Of a DNA stretch of 14,080 nt, positions 1 through 7,336 are shown in pieces; within the stretch, counting starts at the first letter, position 1; every line of letters starts with the position of its first letter. The DNA is taken from NCBI GenBank assembly GCA_937127205.1, contig CAKZLS010000115.1:1-14080 (forward strand). The letters are read 5' to 3'. Position numbers and translations under genes: made by a program. The stretch is from an uncultured Rhodospirillales bacterium. Its GTDB lineage: Bacteria; Pseudomonadota; Alphaproteobacteria; Rhodospirillales; Defluviicoccaceae. Under the pieces are notes generated by a model. The model was not told the origin of the DNA, ran no database searches, and was given only the letters and a program-made list of their open reading frames with translations.

Positions 1-494
1 TCGGCGACACGGTACGGCTTATAGGGCGCGACCCTCCTCGCGTTCTTATCACCGGCCGCACGTCGTATACCCTTTCGGCATTCGGCGAACACCTGATCGG
101 CGAGGAGATTGAGGACGCGGTTTCCGCCGCGGCCGATGCCATTGCCATAGGGGTGAACGACTATGCCGTAGGCACCGTTCACTCCGTTTCGTCTGGCGAT
201 TTGGGCCATCATCTTTATATCGTCGAGTTTGCCGAAGAATTGGCAGAACCCCAGCGGCTAGAAGCGTTTGCCAGTATCCTGGACGAACACCTCGCCGCCA
301 CCAACGAAGATTACGCGGTCCATCGCGCCGGCGGCTACGGCCTGAAGGCGCCGCGGGTGACCGCCGTCGCGCCCGGAACTTTCGCCGCATGGATGAAAAG
401 CCGTGGCCAGCTTGGCGGCCAGCACAAAGTACCGCGGGTGATCAATGACCCGGATCTGTTCCAAGCTCTTCGCGAGTTCAGCGATCGTGCGTAG
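1..494 (+). CDS. GH3-family acyl-adenylating enzyme, C-terminal part (5' end outside window)
   Basis: The reading frame is open from the first bases of the window to a TAG stop, giving the last ~163 residues of a longer protein. It matches the C-terminal domain of the GH3 family: GRTSYTLSAFGEHL near the beginning (the family's GRT...NAFGE segment), then RGQLGGQHKVPRV near the end, the usual GGQHKVPR signature. GH3 proteins belong to the adenylate-forming superfamily. The plant members conjugate acyl acids such as jasmonate or auxin to amino acids; most bacterial members have no established substrate. The ATP-binding N-terminal part lies upstream of the window, so activity cannot be judged here. 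The gene converges on the channel gene with only 20 bp between stop codons and no clear terminator hairpin. Family assignment is fairly secure; the substrate is unknown. Confidence 0.8.
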   Translation, partial: GDTVRLIGRDPPRVLITGRTSYTLSAFGEHLIGEEIEDAVSAAADAIAIGVNDYAVGTVHSVSSGDLGHHLYIVEFAEELAEPQRLEAFASILDEHLAATNEDYAVHRAGGYGLKAPRVTAVAPGTFAAWMKSRGQLGGQHKVPRVINDPDLFQALREFSDRA

Positions 495-514
495 GCGACC
501 GGCGAGGCGGGCCG

Positions 515-3049
515 CTATGAATTGCTTTCCGCGGTCGAACCGCGTGGCGACCCGACATCGCCCGCGGCTTGCTTGACTTCCGGCTTAAGAGCGGCGAGCG
601 CCTGCTCCAGGCGCTCGATATCCCGCAAGTGGACATCATGCTGGGAGAATGGGATCTCGATACCCTCCTCGCGAAACGCTTTGTCGATAGCGAAACGGAG
701 ATCGCTGCTCACAGAAAGTCGGCTCCCGACGTCTCGCAGATACGCACGCAGTTCGAAATCCAAGGAACTCCCGCCGAAGTTCTGAAACAAGACAAACGGT
801 TTCGGCCAGCTCACGATCTCGGGATGATCCTTACTGCAGGAAAGAAGAATCTCCCGCACCCTTTCCGTGTCACAGCCATAGGCAACGCCAACCATAATGA
901 TTAGACGGCCGATCTTGTCCTTGTGTGTCCAGTTCATGACCGCATTCGAGAGTAGCTCCGAATTGGGCAAGATCACCGAGGCGCGGTCGAAGGTTTCGAT
1001 TTCGGTGGCTCGCACGCTGATGCGTTTTACGAATCCCTGATGCTCGCCGACAACGACCCAGTCGCCAATCTTTATCGGCCGCTCCACCAACAGGATCAGC
1101 CCAGAAACGAAGTTGTTGACGATGTTCTGAAGACCGAAGCCGATGCCGACGGAGAGCGCGCCGGCAATGATCGCAATATTCTGAAAATTGAACCCCATGA
1201 CACCCACCGCGAGCAGAGCCGCGATGGTGATCCCGATATAGCTGACCCCGGACGCCAGGGAATTCCGGATACCGGTATCCAAGTTGGTTTTCGTCAGCAC
1301 TTTTTCGGAGAGTGTTTGGCGGATCAGCCGCGTTATCGCGAAAGCGATGAAGAAAACCAGCAAAGCGGTAAGGATATCGACCAGGGAGATGGTTACACCG
1401 CCGACACTAAACCCTGCCAGGACATCGCCGATTCCACGTGTCAGATCCGTTCGCGGCACACCCCAGATGGGCAATATCGCAAAGCACGCAACCGCAATCA
1501 CGACGAAATCAAGGACAACTCCAAGCCAAAAAAACAACAGATCGCGGCTGTTTTCGGCGAGGCCCAGCCGGTAGGTGATGACATGCGCACCCAAGCCGAA
1601 ACGCATTAACTCCCGGAGCAACCGGCGAACCAAAAGCAAGACCCCGAGAATGGCGCCTGACATCATGAGACCGTCGATCATCCGATCGCCGAGATTGACA
1701 TAACCGGTCAGATTGGCGATCACGCCGAATACGGCGGCAACGCCGACGGCTCTGCGGACATATGTCCACACCCGGCCTCCAATCATCTGCGCGGTCGCAC
1801 TGTCCCGCGGCTCCTCGCCCGAGACCGTTTCGCTTTCCGCCGTCGCTTGAACACTGGCCTCAGAGTCCACAGAGGCCGATGGCGACGAACGCCATAGCCA
1901 CCCTTGAACGACGAGAACGATGCCGATGGCCTCAAGCGTGTCGATAACGAGGGAATAGAGCGATTCAAGCTCCGGCGAAATCGATACTGTCCGAACATTG
2001 CAATCGAAATCCACGCACATCGAGCGACTGAAGAATATGTCGATCGCAAAGACAGCAATCAGAAAGATGATCCGCCGGCTCAGAATCCTGGCCGCTTTGG
2101 GCGCGAGGCGTGTAACCCGCCACGCGGGCAAATCAGGGGCCAAAATGGCGCGCGTGAACGCTGTTCCCAGGATAAAAAAGATCAGCGCCACACAAAGTGC
2201 GGAGACAACTTCGGCGAACAAGCCACTCGCGATCGATAAACCGAGGGGTATCAAGATCAAAGGGACGGCAAAGATTGAGGCCGGAAGAGTTCCTCGCGCC
2301 ACGCCCTCCGCGAGCGCCGCGACGAACCGCCGCGGATAGCTTGGTTTTTCAATGGTCGAGTCGCGACCATATCGAGTCAGTAAGAACCGGCGGAGGAACC
2401 AAGCAGCAACAAACGCCAACAGCACCATCGCCCCGCGCCATTGCGCTTCCGCAACTTCGTCATCCGACAGAAAATCGAGCCATTCGCTATACGAATCGGT
2501 CAGGACACCGAGAACCGTGAAGAATTCCGGGACGGCTTGGGTCACGGTATCCGGCGCCAATGGCAAAGGGCCGCGAACCAGCAGCCGCTCCCTAAACTTT
2601 TTGCGAACAATCTCGGAAAGCTTTGCCTCCGCCTGTTCGGCTTCTGCAATGGCCAGTTCCGCCTGGGCCATGCGTGACCGATGAACATTGATCTTAGCGT
2701 TCAAATCCTCGCGCTTTACTTTGATGTCTACTGGTTCCGGGGGTTCCCCTTCCTCCGGCGGAGGTCCCAGTGCCTCCAACAAGCGCACATAGGTCGTCAT
2801 CTCCTGTTGTGCGTCCGCAGTGACTTGAGCGGCCTCGTTTTTGATTTTCTCAAGTTGAGCGTTGAACGTGTCGTGCTGTCGCGGGGTGTGTTCTGAACCG
2901 GTCGCGTAGACTTCGACCGCTGCCAGCGATTCTTCCCAACCGGCCCTCAATTGATCAACGCTGGAGGCCGGTTGATCTTCCTGGGCGGACGAGGTGCTAA
3001 CGAATGTGACACCTACGAGCAGAACAAATAGCGGCACGAAACGGAACAT
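515..3049 (-). CDS. Large MscS-family mechanosensitive channel with periplasmic N-terminal extension
   Basis: Predicted inner-membrane channel that opens under membrane tension to release solutes during osmotic downshock. I chose the ATG at 3049 (844 residues) rather than an in-frame ATG 117 bp upstream, because it begins directly with a signal peptide (MFRFVPLFVLLVGVTFV, cleavage likely after SSA at residue 22). Residues ~23-215 are Glu/Ala/Gln-rich and probably a coiled-coil periplasmic domain, as in the DUF3772/MscK-like group. Several hydrophobic helices follow. The MscS core lies at ~600-830: the pore-lining segment LSVGIGFGLQNIVNNFVSG begins near residue 632, then VERPIKIGDWV and the beta-domain motif ILPNSELLSNAVMNW. 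This is much longer than E. coli MscS (286 aa), so it belongs with the large, multi-helix paralogues. It is transcribed divergently from the SLC13-like permease. A role in osmotic protection is inferred from family membership. Confidence 0.88.
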   Translation of the reverse strand: MFRFVPLFVLLVGVTFVSTSSAQEDQPASSVDQLRAGWEESLAAVEVYATGSEHTPRQHDTFNAQLEKIKNEAAQVTADAQQEMTTYVRLLEALGPPPEEGEPPEPVDIKVKREDLNAKINVHRSRMAQAELAIAEAEQAEAKLSEIVRKKFRERLLVRGPLPLAPDTVTQAVPEFFTVLGVLTDSYSEWLDFLSDDEVAEAQWRGAMVLLAFVAAWFLRRFLLTRYGRDSTIEKPSYPRRFVAALAEGVARGTLPASIFAVPLILIPLGLSIASGLFAEVVSALCVALIFFILGTAFTRAILAPDLPAWRVTRLAPKAARILSRRIIFLIAVFAIDIFFSRSMCVDFDCNVRTVSISPELESLYSLVIDTLEAIGIVLVVQGWLWRSSPSASVDSEASVQATAESETVSGEEPRDSATAQMIGGRVWTYVRRAVGVAAVFGVIANLTGYVNLGDRMIDGLMMSGAILGVLLLVRRLLRELMRFGLGAHVITYRLGLAENSRDLLFFWLGVVLDFVVIAVACFAILPIWGVPRTDLTRGIGDVLAGFSVGGVTISLVDILTALLVFFIAFAITRLIRQTLSEKVLTKTNLDTGIRNSLASGVSYIGITIAALLAVGVMGFNFQNIAIIAGALSVGIGFGLQNIVNNFVSGLILLVERPIKIGDWVVVGEHQGFVKRISVRATEIETFDRASVILPNSELLSNAVMNWTHKDKIGRLIIMVGVAYGCDTERVREILLSCSKDHPEIVSWPKPFVLFQNFGGSSLDFELRAYLRDVGSRLSVSSDLRFAIDKAFREEGIEIPFSQHDVHLRDIERLEQALAALKPEVKQAAGDVGSPRGSTAESNS

Positions 3050-3186
3050 GAAGACACGATACCATGTTACGGAATGCGTCGAGTACCAAACACCGTTTTG
3101 TCGAAGAATCAAGTCTGCCGCCCAGGAACATCTGTTATCTTCATGAGCCTCCGGATAACGGGGCAATTAAAGGGACCGCCGACGCT

Positions 3187-4968
3187 ATGGACGCTCAACA
3201 AATTTTTCTGCTCGGACTGCTGGGCGCGGCGATGGTTCTTTTCTGGTGGGGCCGATGGCGCCACGACGTCGTCGCCGTTTCGGCCTTGCTGGTTGCCGCC
3301 GTCGCAGGGAGCGTTCCCTACGGGGATGTCTTTTCAGGCTTCGGACATCCCGCAGTCGTTACCGTGGCGCTCGTCTTAGTCATCAGTCGAGGCCTGCAAA
3401 ATTCCGGCGCGGTAGACGTTGTCGCCCGGCGTGTGCTGCCACCGGTCGCATCACCCAGCCGCCACGTGGGTCTGATCGCCGGCGTCTCGGGTGCGCTATC
3501 GTCGGTCATGAACAATGTGGGCGCCCTGGTCCTGCTCATGCCGGCCACATTGAAATCCGCCGCCAAAGCTAAGCATTCACCTGCAATTGTCCTCATGCCG
3601 CTGGCGTTCGGGTCCATTCTCGGGGGACTGATCACCCTGATTGGAACACCCCCTAACATCATCATCGCCAGCTTTCGCAGGGAAGCCACCGGAACGGCCT
3701 TCGGAATGTTCGATTTTGCCCCGGTCGGCGGCATTGTCGCTATCGCCGGCATCGCATTCGTTACGCTCGTCGGCTGGCGCCTGATCCCCGAAGCGCGCAG
3801 GGCCAACCTAAGCGCGGTCGAACTGTTCGATATCGGCGATTACATGAGCCAATTGCGTGTGCCGCGGGACAGCAAGGCTGTGGGACAGACACTCACCAAG
3901 CTGGATGAGGCTGCGGTCAGGCACGAAGCTGTCATTCTGCGGCATTTCCGCCGAAATCAACGCATCGACCGTCCGAACCGGAAGCAATTGGTGCGCGCCG
4001 GAGATCTCCTCGTTGTCGAAGCAGGACCACAGGCGCTGGGGGCAATGGTCTCGGAACTTGGACTGAAAGTGGCCGGCGAAGGCGTCGGTGCCATCGAGAG
4101 ATTGAGCTCGGGCGAGACCGTATTCGCCGAGGTTGTGGTGCTTCCGCGATCGCCTTTGGCCGGTCAAGCCACGGGACAAGTCAGGCTGCGCCGGCGCTAC
4201 GGCGTCAATCTAATTGCTGTTTCACGACAGGGGCATCCCTTCCGAGGACGCCTTCAGGCAATCAAGCTGCAGCCCGGGGATGTGTTGCTCATGGAGGGGT
4301 TTCCGGAACGGCTTCCCGGGGTGTTGGCGGCACTCGGCTGTTTACCACTGGCCGAAAGGGACCTTCAGGTAGGAAATGCCCGCCGCGCCACTGTCTCGGT
4401 CGGACTTTTTGCCGCGGGCATCGCCTTGGCGACTTTCGGTTTATTGTCTTTCCCGGTTGCATTGGGTGTCGTTGCCGTTGGATTGGTGCTTCTAAACATC
4501 GTTCCGCCGAGGGACATATACGAGAGCGTAGATTGGCCCGTCATCGTGCTGTTGGCGGCGATGATTCCCATCGGCAAGGCCCTTGAAACCAGCGGCACGA
4601 CGGGTTTGGCGGCTGAAGCGATCCTTGCACTTGGCCCTAGTTTCCCGCCTCTGGTGATATTGGCCATCTTGATGATCACAACCGTCGCGTTGTCCAATAT
4701 CATCAACAACGCGGCAACGGCGGTGGTGATGGCTCCTGTCGGCGTGACCGCGGCGGAGACGTTAAGCGTCAGCCCGGATCCTTTCCTGATGGCCGTTGCG
4801 GTCGCGGCATCGTGCGCGTTTTTGACCCCCATTGGGCATCAGAACAACACCCTGATCCTCGGCCCCGGCGGCTACGAGTTCGGCGACTACTGGCGGATGG
4901 GTCTGCCGTTGACTGTACTGATCGTTGTCATCTCGGTTCCCCTCATACCCGTATTCTGGCCACTATGA
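3187..4968 (+). CDS. SLC13/DASS-like permease with two central RCK_C (TrkA_C) domains
   Basis: Predicted inner-membrane ion-coupled permease of the SLC13/citrate-sulfate type, 593 residues. The ATG at 3187 is preferred because the protein then begins directly with the first membrane helix and has an AGGGA Shine-Dalgarno 11 bp upstream. The frame stays open to an ATG at 3064, but that would add a polar, non-conserved stretch. The architecture is the usual bipartite one. The N-terminal half carries MNNVGALVLLMP (from ~108) and IGTPPNIIIA (~152), the substrate/cation clamp signature. Two RCK_C regulatory domains follow, at ~219-298 and ~312-392. The C-terminal half carries LSNIINNAATAVVMAP (~502) and ends in HQNNTLILGPGGYEFGDYWR. 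Dicarboxylates or sulfate are common substrates in this family, but nothing in the sequence decides which. The glutathione peroxidase gene follows after 75 bp on the same strand. Confidence 0.9.
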   Translation: MDAQQIFLLGLLGAAMVLFWWGRWRHDVVAVSALLVAAVAGSVPYGDVFSGFGHPAVVTVALVLVISRGLQNSGAVDVVARRVLPPVASPSRHVGLIAGVSGALSSVMNNVGALVLLMPATLKSAAKAKHSPAIVLMPLAFGSILGGLITLIGTPPNIIIASFRREATGTAFGMFDFAPVGGIVAIAGIAFVTLVGWRLIPEARRANLSAVELFDIGDYMSQLRVPRDSKAVGQTLTKLDEAAVRHEAVILRHFRRNQRIDRPNRKQLVRAGDLLVVEAGPQALGAMVSELGLKVAGEGVGAIERLSSGETVFAEVVVLPRSPLAGQATGQVRLRRRYGVNLIAVSRQGHPFRGRLQAIKLQPGDVLLMEGFPERLPGVLAALGCLPLAERDLQVGNARRATVSVGLFAAGIALATFGLLSFPVALGVVAVGLVLLNIVPPRDIYESVDWPVIVLLAAMIPIGKALETSGTTGLAAEAILALGPSFPPLVILAILMITTVALSNIINNAATAVVMAPVGVTAAETLSVSPDPFLMAVAVAASCAFLTPIGHQNNTLILGPGGYEFGDYWRMGLPLTVLIVVISVPLIPVFWPL

Positions 4969-5030
4969 GGGCCGGGCATTCTGAGACTTGTGATTGTGTC
5001 TGCGCGCGCCATCTAGTGGGATAGCAGTCC

Positions 5031-5036
5031 AGGAGG
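5031..5036 (+). promoter_or_regulatory. Shine-Dalgarno site that selects the peroxidase start
   Basis: AGGAGG lies 1 nt before an ATG at 5038 but 7 nt before the in-frame ATG at 5044. Normal spacing therefore favours 5044, two codons downstream of the longest possible start. Confidence 0.7.
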
Positions 5037-5043
5037 AATGGGT

Positions 5044-5613
5044 ATGATCACACCGGTTAGAAGCGTTCTGGGATTGATGCTCGTGGTTCTGTTTTTAGGC
5101 CCGCCGACGTTCTCGAAAGCGGCAAACAGCGCCCACGACTTCGCTTTTACTTCCATCGAAGGGGAACCGATGCCGTTGTCGGCGTTCGAAGGCAAGGCGA
5201 TCCTCGTCGTCAACACCGCTTCGCTATGCGGGTTCACCCATCAATACGACGATCTTCAGGCGCTTTGGGACCGGTATCGCGATCGCGGTCTCGTCGTCGT
5301 CGGAGTGCCCTCCAACGATTTCGGCGAACAAGAGCCCGGCACCGCTGATCAAATCAAGGAGTTCTGCGAAGTCAATTTCAATGTCGACTTCCCGTTGACC
5401 ACGAAGCAGCATGTGGCCGGACCGGAAGCCCATCCGTTTTACCTTTGGACCGCAGAAGAGCTCGGAGACGAGGCAAAACCGCGTTGGAATTTCCACAAAT
5501 ACTTGGTTGGCCCTGATGGACAGTTGGCCGCTTGGTTTTCTACCCAAACGTCACCGACTTCCCAACCGGTATTCGATGCTGTTGAGCGTGTGCTGCCAAG
5601 TCACGATGGTTGA
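5044..5613 (+). CDS. Exported glutathione peroxidase-family thiol peroxidase
   Basis: Reduces hydrogen peroxide or lipid hydroperoxides through a cysteine active site; probably periplasmic. 189 residues from the ATG at 5044. A hydrophobic signal peptide spans ~1-27 (SVLGLMLVVLFLG, then a possible cleavage around SKAA), whereas most bacterial family members are cytosolic. The catalytic tetrad is complete: Cys62 in NTASLCGFT, Gln96 in FGEQEPG, and Trp148-Asn149 in RWNFHKYLV. Cys108 in KEFCEVNF matches the resolving cysteine of yeast Gpx3-type enzymes, suggesting thioredoxin- rather than glutathione-dependent recycling. The frequent FPCNQFG motif is VPSNDFG here, so its cysteine is a serine and its glutamine an aspartate. 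The gene follows the permease on the same strand after 75 bp and converges, 18 bp apart, with the lipoprotein gene. The family is certain; the reductant and exact compartment are inferred. Confidence 0.93.
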   Translation: MITPVRSVLGLMLVVLFLGPPTFSKAANSAHDFAFTSIEGEPMPLSAFEGKAILVVNTASLCGFTHQYDDLQALWDRYRDRGLVVVGVPSNDFGEQEPGTADQIKEFCEVNFNVDFPLTTKQHVAGPEAHPFYLWTAEELGDEAKPRWNFHKYLVGPDGQLAAWFSTQTSPTSQPVFDAVERVLPSHDG

Positions 5614-5631
5614 AAGCGGATAAGCGATAAA

Positions 5632-6306
5632 CTAACGAGTTACAGCTACGTCACTCCGTATGACCGCACTGATTTCCCGGCTCATATCGCCAAGTGCAGC
5701 ACTCATCGCCTCGGCTATTGCTTGATATTTTTTTCTTGCGATGCTCGACCGGTCATCGCCGTCGGCGGGCTCATCCACGACAACCGGTTTGCTGATGGAA
5801 GTGGTGTGCAGTGCCACGGCTGTTCGATTGTTCAAGTCGATCAGACCCCAACGCGCTTCAAGGACGACGTTTCCGGTTGGATCCTGCTCGAACCTTTGAA
5901 CATCGGTTCGGATTTCATAATCCACGCGTACTGGGATCGAGAGCGGGCTTAACAGGACGCGCTCAGAGGGTACGAGATTGGCGATATTGTTCTTGAGCGT
6001 CCGCGAAACGTGGGGCCTGAACGGTGCTCCCCATTGGTCGAATTGCGCAAGATCAACGGTGTTCTCCGTTGGGCGGGTCACGAAATTTCGAGTATCCAGG
6101 TAATCGGACATGGTGATTTCGACGACCGCAATGATCGATTCGCTCGCCGCTGCCGGCGGCTGATCCGTTCGTGGCACTTCCGACAGGACATAATAGCGGG
6201 TGGGCACGGACTCCCCTCCGAGAATACCGGCACATCCCGTTAAAACCAGGAAACAGAGACCATATACGACAGGCTTCAAGTAACTGGAACGTGAAGGTAA
6301 CATCAT
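5632..6306 (-). CDS. PqiC-like outer-membrane lipoprotein of the mlaE-mlaD locus (ABC_trans_aux)
   Basis: Predicted lipoprotein of the ABC-transport-auxiliary (PqiC/DUF330) family, expected at the outer membrane as partner of the upstream MCE protein. 224 residues, or 223 if the second ATG is used. A lipobox LTGC places the lipidated residue at Cys25. The family pattern follows: PTRYYVLS at the mature N-terminus, SDYLDTRNFVTRP, then FDQWGAPF. It is clearly paralogous to the PqiC encoded at 8603-9244, which has PTRFYTLS, PQYLDRPQVV and FDSWGEPL at equivalent places. The gene begins with two adjacent ATG codons that overlap the mlaD stop. GGAGG lies 3 nt before the first and 6 nt before the second, so the second (6303) may be the true start. 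The overlap indicates translational coupling with mlaD. Confidence 0.85.
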   Translation of the reverse strand: MMLPSRSSYLKPVVYGLCFLVLTGCAGILGGESVPTRYYVLSEVPRTDQPPAAASESIIAVVEITMSDYLDTRNFVTRPTENTVDLAQFDQWGAPFRPHVSRTLKNNIANLVPSERVLLSPLSIPVRVDYEIRTDVQRFEQDPTGNVVLEARWGLIDLNNRTAVALHTTSISKPVVVDEPADGDDRSSIARKKYQAIAEAMSAALGDMSREISAVIRSDVAVTR

Positions 6307-7298
6307 TGGCCTCCAGGTTTTCTTCTGCCAAACAGCAAGGCGTCTGGGTTGCGTTCGAGAGTTTGGGCCAAACTGTTCAGCGAACGGGCCGCGCCGCTGA
6401 CCTCACGTAGCGCATTGACCAGTTCGAAATGCAGCGGCGATCCCGGTCGGATGACGGTGTCGGCAGTGGTTAACAACGTTTCCGCCTTTGCCAACGAGCC
6501 ACGAACCTCTGAAAATGCTTGTTTGGCCTGGATCATCGCCTGTTTGGCTTCAGTAAATGTGCCATCCGCCGTTTTGACGGTTGCCGTGAGTTCATCGGCA
6601 AAAGGCTCAAAGCGCTTATTGATTTTGCCGACAAGCTGGCGAGTTTCGGCTAGGGTTTCCTCAACGTTGACAATCGCCTGCTTCAGTTCCGGCGATGCAA
6701 CCATGTTACGGATGGCCGTGGTGGTTGCCTCTAGGTCTTTAATGACCCCGGTTACGTCGAGGGCTTGCAATTTTTGTGTGAAGGTTGTGATCGCTTCTTC
6801 GATCTGCGCGAAGGTCGACGGTATAGTCGGGATTTCCGTAAATTCAGTATTCAACCCTACGAGCTTGGCCTGGGTTTCGGGGAACATACTGACCTGGATC
6901 GCCAACTGTCCGGTTACAAAGCTCTGTTGGACCAATTGTGCCCTCAGTCCCTTGGCGATAAGCCGTTGGATCTCGTCCTTCGGCGTAATTTCGTTCGCCG
7001 GCCCCCCGATTTCGATGCTTTCCTTCGGATCGATTTCGACGATGACCTCAATGTAGAATTTCAATTTTTCGGGGTTATACAAAAGATTGATGTCGCTGAC
7101 TTGGCCGATGGGAACCCCTCGCCAAGTTACCGGCGCTCCAACACGAAGTCCGTTGACCGAGCCGCTGAAGAACATCACATAGCGGTCTCTCTCGGCAAAA
7201 AGTTGCGTGCCCCCGAAATAAACGATACCGAGGATGATCAATGCGACTGCGCCCAGGACAAAACCCCCGATCATGCTCGGGTTCGCGGGTTTACTCAT
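6303..7298 (-). CDS. mlaD: MlaD-like single-MCE-domain substrate-binding protein
   Basis: Inner-membrane-anchored MCE protein that binds lipid and carries it between permease and outer membrane. 331 residues. A short cytoplasmic tail is followed by one membrane helix (~10-29, MIGGFVLGAVALIILGIVYF). One MCE domain spans ~38-130: FFSGSVNGLRVGAPVTWRG, VPIGQVSDI, then GLRAQLVQQSFVTGQLAIQV. The remaining ~190 residues are rich in Ala, Glu, Thr and Lys with heptad-like character, as in the helical needle of long MCE proteins. The tail (LREVSGAARSLNSLAQTLER, then NPDALLFGR) resembles the end of PqiB in this window. The ATG at 7298 lies 38 bp after the permease stop and has only a weak TGGA-type Shine-Dalgarno. 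The gene overlaps the downstream lipoprotein. The usual MlaF ATPase gene is not between it and the permease. The symbol is given by family; transport direction is unknown. Confidence 0.88.
   Translation of the reverse strand: MSKPANPSMIGGFVLGAVALIILGIVYFGGTQLFAERDRYVMFFSGSVNGLRVGAPVTWRGVPIGQVSDINLLYNPEKLKFYIEVIVEIDPKESIEIGGPANEITPKDEIQRLIAKGLRAQLVQQSFVTGQLAIQVSMFPETQAKLVGLNTEFTEIPTIPSTFAQIEEAITTFTQKLQALDVTGVIKDLEATTTAIRNMVASPELKQAIVNVEETLAETRQLVGKINKRFEPFADELTATVKTADGTFTEAKQAMIQAKQAFSEVRGSLAKAETLLTTADTVIRPGSPLHFELVNALREVSGAARSLNSLAQTLERNPDALLFGRRKPGGQ
6310..6314 (-). promoter_or_regulatory. Shine-Dalgarno within the end of mlaD, for the lipoprotein
   Basis: On the minus strand GGAGG lies inside the last codons of the MlaD-like gene. 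Spacing is 3 nt to the ATG at 6306 and 6 nt to the ATG at 6303, so it favours the second of the two tandem start codons. Confidence 0.6.
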
Positions 7299-7336
7299 GC
7301 TTCATATCCAATTCCATCTTCAAGCGGACGCCCCGA

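Noticed and set aside
495..514. Possible bidirectional terminator between the convergent GH3 and channel genes
   Set aside because: The 20-bp gap is GC-rich but shows no clean stem with a T tract on either strand.
1040..1609. 189-codon plus-strand open frame opposite the mechanosensitive channel gene
   Set aside because: It is antisense to a well-supported gene; the product is highly polar, rich in Asp, Gln and Arg, with no recognisable domain.
3064..3186. Upstream in-frame extension of the SLC13-like permease
   Set aside because: The added residues are polar and unlike family N-termini, and the ATG at 3187 has a usable Shine-Dalgarno and starts at the first membrane helix.
3318..3806. 162-codon minus-strand frame inside the permease gene
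   Set aside because: It mirrors the permease codons (rich in Ala, Thr, Pro, Arg) and has no family signature; a shadow frame.
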